Of a stretch of 64,000 bases of DNA, positions 18,391 to 30,220 are shown piece by piece. The translations under genes and the position numbers were made by a program. The DNA is from Proteles cristata cristata (lineage: Eukaryota > Chordata > Mammalia > Carnivora > Hyaenidae). The notes beneath the pieces are model-generated. The model was not told the origin of the DNA, searched no databases, and saw nothing but the letters and a program-made list of their open reading frames with translations. The number at the start of each line of letters is the position of its first letter. The stretch's first letter is position 1. The DNA lies in contig JAESUZ010000425.1 in the NCBI GenBank assembly GCA_017311185.1, positions 62,001-126,000 on the forward strand, written 5' to 3'.

Positions 18391-18611
18391 TTTTTTTTAG
18401 TTTTTAATGTTTTTTATTTATTTCTGAGAGAGAGAGACAGCATGAGCAGGGGAGGGTCAGAGAGAGAAGAAGACACAGAATCTGAAACAGGCTCCAGGCT
18501 CTGAGCTAGCTGTCAGCACAGAGCTCTACGCGGGGCTCGAACCCACCAACCATGGGATCATGACCTGAGCCGAAGTCCGACGCTTAACCGACTGAGCCAC
18601 CCAGGAACCCC
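18391..18611 (-). mobile_element. Can-SINE (left member of tandem pair)
   Basis: Lies directly beside the next minus-strand copy. AGGACCCA...AAGTTTTT flanks the pair rather than each member. Confidence 0.88.
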
Positions 18612-18612
18612 A

Positions 18613-18827
18613 ATCTTTTTTTTTTAATGTTTATTTATTTTTGAGAGAGAGACCGAGAACAAGAGTGAGTGGGAGAGGGGCAGAGAGAGAGGGACACAGA
18701 ATCCGAAGCAGGCTCCAGGCTCTGAGCTGTCAGCACAGAGCCCCACGCGGGGCTCGAACCCGTGAATCCTGAGATCATGACCTGAGCGAGGTAGGTCGCT
18801 CAACCGACTAAGCCCCCCTCGCGCTCC
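18613..18827 (-). mobile_element. Can-SINE (right member of tandem pair)
   Basis: Head decayed (GGAGCGCGAGGGGGGCTTAG). Shares the outer target duplication with its neighbour. Confidence 0.85.
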
Positions 18828-18839
18828 AGGACCCAGTAA

Positions 18840-19140
18840 GTTTTTAATATCATTTTTTTTTCATTTTGGCAAAATGCACGTAACATAAAGCTTGCCATTT
18901 CAACCACTTGCAAGTGAGCAAATCACTGACGTTCACTACAGTCACAATATCATGCACCTGTTACCACCACCTAGTTCCAGAACTTTTTCACCGCCCCAAG
19001 TGGAAATCCCATATCCATCAGGCAGCCGCTGCCCAGACCCACTCCCCCTCATCCCGCCCCCAGCCCCTGGCAACCACCAGTCTACACTCTGCCTCTATGA
19101 GTTTGTCTATTGCGGACATTTGGTGTAAATGAAAGCATAT
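18840..19140 (-). mobile_element. Old L1 3' end fragment
   Basis: Diverged L1 (L1M-type) sequence: GCAAAATGCACGTAACATAAA, CCAGAACTTTTTCACC and CTGGCAACCACCAGTCTAC. Confidence 0.5.
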
Positions 19141-19214
19141 ATAAGCGACCCTCCAACAATGGGATTGAACTGTGCAGATCCAATTATATGTGGATTTTCC
19201 CCCTAATAAATACG

Positions 19215-19497
19215 TGTGGATTGTTCTGGCTGTGCCAAGAAGTGCATTGAGGACATGCCTTAGGCATGTCCTCACCCGGGGCTGTCTGTTCTGTGTCTTT
19301 CGTGCTGTTATGTGCCACATCCACTTCATACACCACAGAGAGAGGGAACTGGAGTGAGATTCTAAGACCTGGTACCGTTTCAGGAGCTTCTAAGGTTTGG
19401 GGACTCTCCAGATGCCACCAAGTTTCCTTGGCCTGGACTGTGATGTCCCAAGTGGATTCAAGTAAATTTGGGTGAGTGGATATCCCTATAAGTGTAT
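19215..19497 (+). repeat. Direct repeat copy A (family unknown)
   Basis: Matches 22298-22572 over about 275 bp: GGACATGCCT, CTGTCTGTTCTGTGTCTTTC, GACCTGGTACC and CCAAGTTTCCTTGGCCTGG blocks in the same order, ending at GGATATCCCT. It is not a SINE, L1 or MIR that I recognise. Confidence 0.7.
19251..19271. promoter_or_regulatory. Perfect p53-family response element motif
   Basis: GGACATGCCT, one T, then AGGCATGTCC. Both decamers fit RRRCWWGYYY at all ten positions with a 1-bp spacer. It lies in copy A of a roughly 280-bp repeat; copy B keeps only the first half site. Confidence 0.5.
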
Positions 19498-19520
19498 TTT
19501 TTCTTCCTTATGATTTTCTT

Positions 19521-19735
19521 TTTTTCCCCTCAAGTTTATTTATTTATTTGAGAGAGAGAGAGAGAGAGAATGGGGGGGGTGCAGAGAGAGAGGGAGAGAG
19601 CGAGAATCCCAAGCAGACTCCACACTGTCGGTGCAGAGCCTGGCATGAGGCTTGAACCTACGAACTGCAAGATCATGACCTGAGAGGAAATCAAGAGTCA
19701 AATGCTTAACCGACTAAGTCACGCAAGCACCCCTT
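19521..19735 (-). mobile_element. Can-SINE
   Basis: Target duplication CCTTATGATTTTCTT / CCGTATGATTTTCTT. Confidence 0.88.
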
Positions 19736-20007
19736 CCGTATGATTTTCTTAATGATATTTTCTTTTCTCTAGCTCCCTTTATTATAAGAATATGATATAT
19801 ACTGCATATAACACACCAAATATGTGTCAATCAGCTGTTTATATTATTGGTAAGAGTTCTGGTCAACAGTAAATATTAGTAGTTAAGTTTGGGGGGAGTC
19901 AAAGTTAATTATGGATTTTCAACTAAAAAGAAGATCAGTGCCCCTAACCCCTATGCTGTTCAAGGGTCAACTGTGACATGTGGTCTTCTGTGACTGGCGT
20001 CTTCTTC

Positions 20008-20207
20008 TTCTTTTTAACTTATTTATTTTGAGAGAGAGAGAGAGAGCTGGGGAGAAGCAGAGAGAGAGGGAGACACAGAATCTGAAGCAGGCTCCAGGCT
20101 CTGAGCTGTGAGCACAGAGCCTGACACTGGGCTCAAAGTCATGAACGGTGAGATCATGACCTGAGCTGAAGTCGGACGCTTAACCACCTGAGTCACCCAG
20201 ATGCCCC
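20008..20207 (-). mobile_element. Can-SINE inside an old L1
   Basis: TGACTGGCGTCTTCTT / TGACTGGCTTCTTCTA flanks. Confidence 0.88.
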
Positions 20208-20460
20208 TTGACTGGCTTCTTCTAATTAACATGTTTTCAAGGCTTTCAAAATGTTTCAGTGTTGGAGCATGAATCAGAATTTTGTTCCTTTTTATGGCTG
20301 AATAATATTCCATTGTATGAACAGAACACATTTTATTGCTGATGGCTATTTGGGTTGTGTCCACCTCTTGGCTGCTGTGAATAGTGTTGTTACGACCATT
20401 CATGTGAAAGTTTTTGTTTGAACATCCATTTTCAAGGACCTGACCATTTTTAAACCCAAA
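20208..20460 (-). mobile_element. Old L1 fragment
   Basis: GGCTGAATAATATTCCATTG, GCTATTTGGGTTGTGTCCAC and TTGGCTGCTGTGAATAGTG are classic old-L1 ORF2-end words, reading minus. Confidence 0.6.
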
Positions 20461-20673
20461 GGGCTAGAGAAGAGAACCAAACTGCTATTTTAAGGAAGCC
20501 CAAAGTTTTCTCACTCTAATTAGCATTAAGACATATTTTAGTCCTTTTTCTTTAGGGAAAGATGCTTCATTGAGCCCTTCAGTTGCATAAAAAGAAAGCT
20601 AAAGACTCATTAGGATCAAAAACATTTAAGCCAATGAAGAGGAAACATGTTCCATAATAATATTTACCCCTTG

Positions 20674-20886
20674 GGGGCGCCTGGGTGGCTTAGCCAGTTA
20701 AGCATCCGACTTCGGCTCAAGTCATGATCTCGCAGTTCACAGGTTCGAGCCCTGTGTGGAGCTCTGTGCTGACAGCTCAGAGCCTGGATCCTGCTTCGGA
20801 TTCTGTGTCTCCCTCTCTCTCTGCTCCTCTCCCACTCAGGCTCTGTCTCTCAAGAAAGAATAAACATTAAAAATTAAAAAAAAAAA
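20674..20886 (+). mobile_element. Can-SINE (first of tandem pair)
   Basis: Left flank AATATTTACCCCTTG; the matching right flank lies after the second copy. Confidence 0.9.
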
Positions 20887-20887
20887 T

Positions 20888-21112
20888 AGGGGCACCTGGG
20901 TGGCTCAGTGGGTTAAGCATCCGACTTCAGCTCAGGTCATGATATCTCAGTCTGTGAGTTCAAGCCCCATGTTGGCTCTGTGCTCACAGCTCAGGGCCTG
21001 GAGCCTGCCTCAGGTTCTGTGTGTCTCTCTCTGCCCCGCCCCCACTTGCACTCTGACTCTTTCTCTCTCTCAAAAATAAATAAACATAAATTGAAAACTT
21101 TTTTAATAAAAA
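20888..21112 (+). mobile_element. Can-SINE (second of tandem pair)
   Basis: Followed by AATATTTACCCCCTA, the partner of the flank before the first copy. Confidence 0.9.
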
Positions 21113-21348
21113 AATATTTACCCCCTAGATGTGGGGATTCCTGTGACCCATGGTGGTGGATGAGCTTTGTAGCCCCCACCCTCCCTCAAGGCAGAATTGC
21201 AACCCCAGTGGCTGGGAGTGTCACCAGCCTCCAGCTCTGCTCAGGGTCCACCTTCACTCAACAAAAAGGAGACCCATTTAGCAAAAGGGCATGCTCATTG
21301 GGATAGAAAAGATGTCAGCTTTGTATTAACGCTTAAAAAATAAAGAAG

Positions 21349-21597
21349 GGGGCGCATGGGTGGCTTAGTCGGTTGAGCGTCCGACTTTGGCTTAAGTCAT
21401 GATCTCGCAGTTTGTGGGTTCGAGCCCCACGTCGGGCTCTGTGCTGACTGTCAGCTCAGAGCCTGGAGCCTGTTTCAGAGTCTGTGACTCTCTCTCTCTC
21501 CGACCCTCCCCTGCTCACGCTGTCTCTCTCTCTCTCCTAGAAATAAATAAAACATTAAAAAAAAGAAGAAAAAGAAAAAGAAAAACAGAAAAATAAA
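21349..21597 (+). mobile_element. Can-SINE, young subtype, with long A/G tail
   Basis: Tail expanded to GAAGAAAAAGAAAAAGA-type purines. Confidence 0.88.
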
Positions 21598-22297
21598 ATT
21601 GTATATTTAATGAATGGACGTGTAGAATAACACTTGTTGGCAGTTACCTTCTGTTGGGTGGGTCGACGAGTAAATTTCACCAATGTTGATATTAGTCCGT
21701 ATGTTGTTATTTCAGTGCCAACTTTGATTTCCTTTCTGCGGCGCTAATGCCAACTGCCTGTCTAGTGTTGAGTGCAGGAAAATAGCACTTATTTTCAGTT
21801 ATTATCAGTAAATCCCACTTATTTTTCCTTCTTTTCCAGCATTGTGTTTGTTTCCGTAGCAGCCGTGTACACCATCCCTTTCTGTACATTGCCTGTTTGC
21901 TGGAAGATGTTACATGTTGAATCAAACTTTCTATAAAAATTAGAGGTGGGGGGTGTGTACCTCACCCAAGGTCATGCTTTTCCCACCGCAGCCCACTTCA
22001 GTGACTGATGGAGAGGCGGGACAATTCTGATGGGCCGTATTTGTTCCAGAGTGCCCACGGAGTTAGCTGAGGCTGGTGCTGGATCAGCTACAGAGCTTAA
22101 CTTCACCCTCCACCCACTTATGCTTCCTGGTGTCCCTTCTACACATCACCCAACACCCTCTCTAATAACTGTCTTGCAGGCCAAACCCCATGTCAGAGTC
22201 TGGTTCCCAAAGAACCCAACCAGCAATAGGCATGAACTGCATGAAGACAATCACCTAAGTGTATAGAAGTTAACCGTATGATCTCTTGGGAGAGCAC

Positions 22298-22572
22298 CCA
22301 TTGTTGTGGCTGTGCTATGAAGTACATTCAGGACATGCCTACCACCTTCTGGCTGTCTGTTCTGTGTCTTTCATGCTGTTATGCGTCACATCCGCTTCAT
22401 ACAGAGGGAACCATAGGAGGAAACTGGACAGAGATTCTGAGACCTGGTACCATTTCAGGAGCTTCTAAGACCTCAGAAGCTCCTCAGATGCCACCAAGTT
22501 TCCTTGGCCTGGACTGTGATGTCCCAAGTGGGTTCAGGTGAACCCGGGTGAGCTTGCCAAGGATATCCCTTC
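22298..22572 (+). repeat. Direct repeat copy B (family unknown)
   Basis: Second copy, about 3.1 kb downstream of copy A and in the same orientation. Differences include a short insertion (CATAGGAGGAAACTGG) and a changed second p53 half site. A SINE has inserted right after it. Confidence 0.7.
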
Positions 22573-22589
22573 TGTGCTGTTCTGTTCTT

Positions 22590-22823
22590 CTTCTTTTTTT
22601 TTTAATGTTTTATTTATTTTTAGGAGAGAGAGAGAGAGAGAGAGAGAGACAGCGTGAGCAGGGGAGGGTCAGAGAGAGAGGGAGTCACAGACTGAAACAG
22701 GCTCCAGGCTCCGAGCTGGCAGTCAGCACAGAGCCCGACGCGGGGTTCGAACCCACGAACCGCGAGATCATGACCTAAGCGAAAGTCGGACGCTTAACCG
22801 ACTAAGCCACCCAGGCGCCCCAA
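22590..22823 (-). mobile_element. Can-SINE, young subtype
   Basis: Perfect 17-bp target duplication TGTGCTGTTCTGTTCTT at 22573-22589 and 22824-22840; little diverged. Confidence 0.93.
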
Positions 22824-23970
22824 TGTGCTGTTCTGTTCTTGCATGTTCTGAGCCATGCAAACTGTAAAGCCATAGCAAATATGATACAACAGAGATTAGG
22901 TAAATTGGGTAGCTATGATACAGGTGGAAACTTAATTCTGTATCTCTTGTGAGATTGCTGCCTGGGGCTACATTTGTCCGAAGGTTTGGCTGAGGCTGAA
23001 GGATTCATTGGTGAGCCCACTCAAGTGACTGTAATACTACAGGATAAGGAATTTATTATAGAAATCAGACCTTACAAAATGGCGGGACTAGCTAGAAAGA
23101 TAAAGGTCTGAATAGGGAATCAAAGAACCAGAGAAATCTCATTAAACAGCCCTGAGAGATGAATGAGTCAGCAATCTGGATCCTAGGCACATCCACTGTT
23201 AGAGAAAAACCATGAAAGGGGAGGAATTTCTCTGGAAGTGTATTGGCCCTTTGGGCAACCGCTTCTGTGAGTTCGCAGTGAGATGGCTGGTGATGATCTG
23301 GTGCCACTTTTGATCAGCCGGACCAACAGCTGGGGAGGATAGCTGGATGTAGAAAAATAAGACCGAGGACAAATCGAAACCCTTCACCAACTCTGAATCT
23401 GTCTCCCAGCGCCTCTGACTTGTGGCAACCTTCAAAAAAAAAAAAAAATGGCCGCTCCTTGACTTCCGATTCACAAATCTTGTTCGTCTTCACTTCTTGC
23501 TAATTCTGACCTGGAACCAGGCAGGGATGTGAAAGTAGACAGATAAAAAACCACAACATAGGAACTGAAGCATTCGTTGAAAGTGGCCGGGCAGGAAGAA
23601 GCACCTAGGTCCTTGATTTCATGGCGCCCTGGACACATGGAACTGTCATCTCAGCCCTAGACTGTCCACCTCCGGTGTCACCTTACGGAGAGAGAAATAA
23701 ACTTTTGCCATATTCATGCCATTCTTCATTTATCCTGTTGAGCCTAATCCTAACCAATAGACCCTGTATCTTTCTGATTTGCTCTTTTTCTTCCCTCTGT
23801 CAGCTCAATTTGGCCTTCTGTCGCTTTCTCTAAAATTTGACTTTCTTTGAAATCCAGATGCTATTGATCAATCCAATCCTGCAACATGGAGAGAGGAGTC
23901 AAAATCAGCAAGAGTTAACAGACCTGCTAAGTGCCACACCCTGCTATATAAGCTGTGCATTTTTCTCACT

Positions 23971-24177
23971 TTTAATTTTTTAAAATGTTTATTCATTTTT
24001 GAGAGACAGAGTGTGAGCGAGGGAGGGGCAGAGAGAGAGGCAGACACAGAATCCAAATCAGGCTCCAGGTTCTGAGCTGTCAGCACAGAGCCCGATGCGG
24101 GGCTCAAACTCATGAACCGTGAGATCATGACCTGAGCCAAAGTCGACGCTTAACCAACTGAACCACCAAGGCGCCCC
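23971..24177 (-). mobile_element. Can-SINE
   Basis: GCATTTTTCTCACT / CCATTTTTCTCATT flanks. Confidence 0.88.
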
Positions 24178-24317
24178 CATTTTTCTCATTTTATATCAGA
24201 GCAACGTTATCAGGTAGGTTTTATTTTTATCCTCATGTCACAAAGAGGTTGAGTAGCTCGCCCAAAGCCACACAACTAGGAAATGGTAAAACTGGGATTT
24301 AAACCTAGGCAGCTTAT

Positions 24318-24527
24318 GGGGTGCCTGGGTGGCTCAGTCAGTTAAGTGTCTGACTTCGGTTCAGATCATGATCTCACAGTTTGTGGGTTCAAGCCTCGCG
24401 TCGGGCTCTGTGCTGACAGCTTGGAGCCTGGAGCCTGTTTCAGATTCTGTGTCTCCCTCTCTCTCTGACCCTCCCCTGCTCACTCTCTCTCTCAGAAATA
24501 AATTTTTAAAATAAATAAATAAATACA
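24318..24527 (+). mobile_element. Can-SINE
   Basis: CCTAGGCAGCTT / CCGAGGCAGCCT flanks, AAATAAAT-rich tail. Confidence 0.88.
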
Positions 24528-24534
24528 CCGAGGC

Positions 24535-24720
24535 AGCCTGTTTTTATTTTTGTTTTATTGCAGTGAAATGCAGATAACATAAAATCAACCATTTTCAAGT
24601 AACAATTCAGTGGCATTTAGTATAGTCTCTGTGTAATCACCTCTGTCTAGTTCCAAAATATTGTCATCACCCCAAAAGGAACCCCATGCACATTAAGTGG
24701 GTACTCCTCGGCCCCCTTTC
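24535..24720 (-). mobile_element. Old L1 3' end fragment
   Basis: ATAACATAAAATCAACCATT and CATCACCCCAAAAGGAACCC are typical of L1M 3' ends in minus orientation. Confidence 0.5.
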
Positions 24721-25483
24721 CTCCTGCCCTGGCACCCCCCAGCTCAGGGTCCTGTGTCCCATCTGTGCTTTTGCCTCTTTGTTTCTAATTCTCTTTCTGT
24801 TATTCTCTCTTTCTCCTATCCATCTCCCCTTCTCCCTTCCCCCTGCCCCCTTTCTTTGACTCTATCTTTCCCTTTCTGGATGATTGTGGAATTTCTTCAG
24901 CTGTTTGGTTCAGTGCTCTGTGGCCCCCTCCACAAGTCCCAGAGTGGTAAGGGAGCATCTTGGGTGGGGAGAAGAGGGAAGAGAGGGGGTGAGAGAGAGA
25001 GAGAGGGAGAGAGACTGAGAGAGAAAGAGAGAAAGAAAGAAAGTATTGCCTTCCTCTTCATGATTAAGTCATAATCTTTTTCTACGAGTGTTCCTCCTGA
25101 ATAACTTTGAGCAAACAAGTTCTTTTTAATCTATGTGGAATCTTCTTGCTGCAATCCCAACAGAAAAGGTAAGGACCTATGGAAACATAACGGACTGATT
25201 ATGTGACTTTGGAAAAGTCCCTTCTAGATATCTGAGCCTCAATTCTCCTAAGTCTAAAAAGCAGAAGATGTTTCAGTATTAGGAAATGTATTAATGTAAG
25301 CTATTAGATTAATAGGTCAAAGGGGGAAAAGACCACATGATCTTCATATGGGCCAGGCAGTGTTACAGGCAGTACAGATACTATAGAGAGTGACATCGTA
25401 GCACAGAGGAAGTAGACAATAAACAAGTTAACACACACACAAGGTGTTGGCTAGTGAGTGGGCCCAGGATAATAAAACACAGT

Positions 25484-25673
25484 GGGGCGTCTGGGTGGCT
25501 CAGTCAGTTAAGCGATCAACTCTTGATTTTTGGCTCAGGTCATGATCTCACAGCTTTTGAGTTAGAGCCCTGCACTGGGCTCTGCTTCAGATCCTCTGTC
25601 TCCCTCTCTCTGCCCCTCTGCTGCTTGTGCTTGCGTGCTTTCTCTCTCAAAAAATAAATAAAATTAAAAAAAA
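25484..25673 (+). mobile_element. Can-SINE, shortened body
   Basis: Lacks part of the GTGCTGACAG region; tail AAATAAATAAAATT. Confidence 0.83.
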
Positions 25674-25721
25674 AGAAAACAGTAAGAAAATTAAAAGTGA
25701 CTTAATTAGAGGGCTGCTTTA

Positions 25722-25942
25722 TTTTTTTAAATGTCTTTAATGTTTATTTTTAGAGAGAGAGAGAGAGATAGAGTGTGAGTGAGGTAGAGGCAGAGAGAGA
25801 GGGAGACAGAATCTGAAGCAGACTCCAGGCTCTGAGCTGTCAGCACAGAGCCCGACATGGGGCTCAAACTCATGGAGTGTGAGTGAGATCACAACCTGAA
25901 CTGAAGTCAGATGCTTAACCAACTGAGCCACCCAGGCGCCCC
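25722..25942 (-). mobile_element. Can-SINE
   Basis: TTAGAGGG on both sides. Inverted relative to the copy 50 bp to the left. Confidence 0.87.
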
Positions 25943-26827
25943 TTAGAGGGCATTACTTTAAATAAATTGGTTCAATCTTCTAAAGAGAGCATTTATACAG
26001 AGGTCTGGAGGATGAAAGTGAAGCCAGATGAGAAATAAAGAGGAAAGAGAATTGCAGGCAAAGGGAAGAGCAGCATCCCTCAGCCTGAAAGGGCTTCTGG
26101 GGTTCAGGAGAGGCCAGTGGGACTGGAGTGGAGTGGGGAGGGTGACTGACAGCTAGGTCGGGGAGCCACAGTAGGGAGTCTGGGTCCTCATTGCTTGTGG
26201 CACTGAACCACTCAAAATTAAAAATCTAGAGAGGAGTAAGTACCTGATGGACTTGACTTGGGTCATGTGGTCAAGAAAACTTGCATGGGGGAACTTGATT
26301 GACCCTCAAGTAAATTTCATCTAGTGGGGGCGTGGAGACACCCAGAGCTAAATACAGGTGCTTCTACCTGAAGAAGGGGAAGCTGGGAGGGCACAGCCAA
26401 AGCTATCCATTGTACTTCCACCCCCCGTGAGAACAAAATACATACTTCTTAAGAGGAGCAATTATTGAAAAATGATGTCAATATGAATCCTTCCTCCTGG
26501 CTGTCTGTGATGCTGCCACCTCAGCAACTTTTGTACGTTTGTTTCTCCCTCTTTCTCAGGCGCTCTTCCTTCTCTTTCCATATCATTCTTTCCTCTGCAG
26601 CGTCAGATGCTTGGGAGAGGTTTGTGTGAGTCTCCATTGCTTCTCGGGTGGGAGAAGCCGCCACATGCCAGAAAGGCTACCACTCAGAACAGCAAACAGC
26701 GGCCCACAAACTTCCAATTCCTATTCTTTCCCAAGCCTTTTCAACGTCCTGGTGATGGTTTTTTAGACACACCCATAAACGCTTTGACACTCCTCCAATC
26801 AGGGAGGGAGTCTGATGCCCCTTCTCT

Positions 26828-26918
26828 CTCTCTCTCTCTTTTTTTTATTTAGGATCTATTTATTTTCAACATTCTGGTTTCTCTTCAGATCATATAAATT
26901 TTTCGCCTTTTACTATTT

Positions 26919-26978
<60 letters not shown>

Positions 26979-27727
26979 TTATAAATAGTTTATTGTCAAG
27001 TTGGTTTCCATATAACACCCGGTGCTCATCCCCACAAGTGCCCTCCTCCATGTCCATCTCCCCCCTCCCCCCCACACCCATGAGTCCTCAGTTTGTTATC
27101 AGCATTCAAGAGTCTCTCATGGTTTACCTCTCTCCCCCTCCCCCACTATTTCTCCCCTTCTTCTCCCCCATGGTCCTCCATTAAGTTCCTCCTAATCCTC
27201 CTATACATGAAAACATATGATATTTGTACTTTTCTGCCTGACTTATGTTGCTCAGCATAACACCCTCAAGGTCCATCCATGTTGCTACACATGGCCAGAT
27301 TTCATTCTTTCTCATTGCCATGTAGTATTCCATCCTATAGATAAACCACATCTTTTTGATCCATTCGTCCGTTGATGGACACTTAGGCTCTTTCCATGTT
27401 TTAGCTATTGTTGAGAGTGCTGCTATGAACATTGGGGTACATATGCCCCTATGCATCAGCACTCCTGTATCCCTTGGGTAAATTCTTAGCAGTGCTATTG
27501 CTGGGTCCTAGGGGAGTTCTATTGTTAACTTTTTGAGGAACCCTCACACTGTTTTCCAGAGGGGCTGCACCAGTTTACATTCCCACCAACAGTGTAGGAG
27601 GGTGCCCTTTCCTCCACATCCTCGCCAGCATCTAGAGTTCTCTGATTTTCTCATTTTAGCCACCCTGACTTGTGTGAGGTGGTATCTCAGTGTGGTTTTG
27701 ATTTGTATTTCCCTGATGAGGAGGGAT
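26828..27727 (-). mobile_element. 5'-truncated L1 with a 3' extra segment (possible 3' transduction)
   Basis: The minus strand encodes the end of L1 ORF2 (blocks such as PKCPSTDEWIKKMW, broken) and the 3'UTR ending near 26980, then a GAAA array (26919-26979). About 80 bp of other sequence with AATAAA and a second A-rich run follows. Target duplications GATGCCCCTTCTCT at 26814-26827 and 27728-27741 flank the whole unit. Confidence 0.8.
26919..26979. repeat. (TTTC)n microsatellite at an L1 3' end
   Basis: About 15 TTTC units; GAAA on the L1 strand. Confidence 0.97.
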
Positions 27728-28166
27728 GATGCCCCTTCTCTTGATGGTCTGACTTCCCCACTTGCTTCTATTTGAGCCGGTGGATGAAGGGTCTGATTGA
27801 GCTGGTGATTAAACCAAGCCCTGCTAGGATAATCTCCCTTTAGATTAACACAGTTAAAGAAATGCAAGTAAAAATACAGAAAATGCTTTCGTGGAGCCCA
27901 TTTTGGGAATTAAGGTTATATCTCTCAGTATCTCCCTGGGGACTCACAGCTTCCTGTTGTGCTTCCCTCAATATACCTACTTATGATCAACTTCTAGAAG
28001 GCTTTTGCAAACCCACAAAGTATGGCTTGAATGTGTCTCTGGCTTTCCCTGGCATTGTGACTTACTCAAGCAAAGTGACTTTGAATTCATGGTGTCAGAA
28101 AAGTGAATTTGATTGATCTAACCCATGGATCGATTCCTTGTCCTGTCACATGATCAGAAGATTGTT

Positions 28167-28384
28167 TAAAAAAATTTTTTTTAATGTTTCATTTATTTCT
28201 GAGAGAGAGAGAGAGAGACAGCGTGAGCAGGGGAGGGTCAGAGAGAGAGAGACACAGAATCTGAAGCAGGTTGCACGCTCTGAGCTGTCAGCACAGAGCC
28301 CAACACGGGACTCAAACCCACGAACCGCGAGATCATGACCTGAGCTAAAATCAATACTTAACTGACTGAGCCACCCAGGTGCCC
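28167..28384 (-). mobile_element. Can-SINE
   Basis: CAGAAGATTGT flanks on both sides. Confidence 0.88.
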
Positions 28385-28695
28385 AGAAGATTGTCTTTTT
28401 GAAGATAGTCTTTAGTCCGAACAACTGTGGCCAAGGTGGTGAGGTAATATAGTAAAAATGATATGACTGCGTAAAACATCCCTTTGGAAGACACTAGGGA
28501 TGGGGAATAATTTCAAAATGTCCTTTTGGCCATATTTTGGACAATCTCATTAACCACCCATCCAGCCTCTAGAAAGCTGCCTTCTTTTGGTGCAGATGTG
28601 GAATCTCTGGACAAGGGAACAGCGTCACATGATGTAAATCATGGAAACTGGTGCAGAAGAAATCAACCAGCTTTTTTATCAAAAACAGGTGCTGA

Positions 28696-28922
28696 GGGGC
28701 GCCTGGGTGGCTTAGTCGGTTGGGCGTCCGACTTTCGCTTAGGTCATGATCTCGCGGTTCATGGATTCGAGCCCCGCTTCGGGCTCTGTGCTGACTGCCG
28801 GCTCGGAGCCTGGAGCCTGTTTCAGAGTCTGTCACTTCCTCTCTCTCTGACCCTCCCCTGCTCACGCTGTCTCTCTCTCTCCTAGAAATAAATAAAACAG
28901 TAAAAAAAAAAAAAAAAAAAAA
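28696..28922 (+). mobile_element. Can-SINE, young subtype
   Basis: AACAGGTGCTGAG / AGCAGGTGCTGAG flanks and a long clean A tail. Confidence 0.92.
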
Positions 28923-29138
28923 GCAGGTGCTGAGATTCTGATGGCTTCCTTTCCAGAATACTTTTCCAAGTATCTTCTGGACTCTCTCCTAAGTACTGAC
29001 TCTTTCAGGGCTCCCAAAACCATTGTAACAAGAAAGACCTGGGGGCAAGTGGTCTACAAGGATGGGCTCTGTCAGAACTCATGCTGCTGAAGGCTTACAT
29101 GAATGTTTGAATGTGTGGATTAAAAAATATTAACAACT

Positions 29139-29335
29139 GGGGGTGCTTGGTGGCTCAGTTGGTTAAGCATCCAACTTGGCCAGGTCACGATCTCATGGTC
29201 CATGAGTTCGAGCCCCGCGTTGGGCCCTGTGTTGACTGCTCAGAACCTGGAACCTGCTTCAGATTCTCTCTCTCTGCCCCTCCCCTGCTCACTCTCTCTC
29301 TCTCTAAAAAATAAATAAACATTAAAAAATTAAGA
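29139..29335 (+). mobile_element. Can-SINE
   Basis: AATATTAACAACTGG / AGTATTAACAACTGG target duplication. Confidence 0.9.
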
Positions 29336-29739
29336 AGTATTAACAACTGGATGGCTTAGGAAGAATAGATACTCTAAGTAATGTACAGGGCAAAACTGGT
29401 AGAAAGCATGAGCCCTTGGAGAAGAGTCACTCTTCTCCAAGAAGAGGGAAGAAGTGGTAGAAGCACTTGATACACGTCATAAGCATGACTCTGATTCTTA
29501 AACAGAGAAAACTGACTTGGAATGACATAAATGAGCCCTAGACTCCATGGCCACTGATGCTGCTGGGATAAGGCTGACCTCCAAACACTCTATCCTTCCT
29601 TGCTAGTGACTCTACTCAAACTCCAAGGAATGACTGCTTGATGAATATAGATTGGATCACATGTCTGCCCTCTGGCTATATCGTGGCTGTGTAAGGAAAG
29701 AGCTTTACTCCCTGAGAGAGACTGAATTGTTCCCAAATT

Positions 29740-30000
29740 TTCTCTCCTCTCTTATAGGAAGATACACCACGTTCTTTGCCATCTCCCATTGTGGGCAGAA
29801 TATATAGCCCAGCCCCTCTCATGTTGGGCTTGACTATGTGACTTGCTTTAAGCAATAGGATCCAAACAGATGCTTTAACTTTGCTGATCCAGGTTTCATA
29901 GCTTCTTATGCTGCTGTCATCTGCAGGAGAGGAGCAGGAGAGGTAGCCGCTTCCCTATCAGTTTGGGCCCCAGAATGAAGGACTCCCACCTTTCAGTTGG
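29740..30000. repeat. MLT1/MaLR-like old LTR remnant
   Basis: CATGTTGGGCTTGACTATGT, GACTTGCTTTAAGCAATAGG and GTCATCTGCAGGAGAGG suggest a MaLR-type LTR. Call by memory only. Confidence 0.35.
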
Positions 30001-30173
30001 AGTCGGGTCTTAACAAACAGATTTTATGACATATGTATATAAAATCTACATTATACACATGCATAACACATATATATACATAATAAATATACATTATGCA
30101 TTACATATATCATATGCATTAGCAAACTATTTGAACATACTTGCTACATTGCCTGGCATATAAAAGGTCACTT

Positions 30174-30220
30174 CATTCATTCATTCATTCATTCACTCAC
30201 TCACTCATTCATTCACCATC
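30174..30220. repeat. (CATT)n/(CACT)n microsatellite
   Basis: CATT units with an internal CACT block. Confidence 0.95.

Noticed and set aside
30010..30220. Possible CRISPR-like or structured array in AT-rich DNA
   Set aside because: Just ATATAC/CATT simple repeats in a mammalian genome; no spacer-repeat order.
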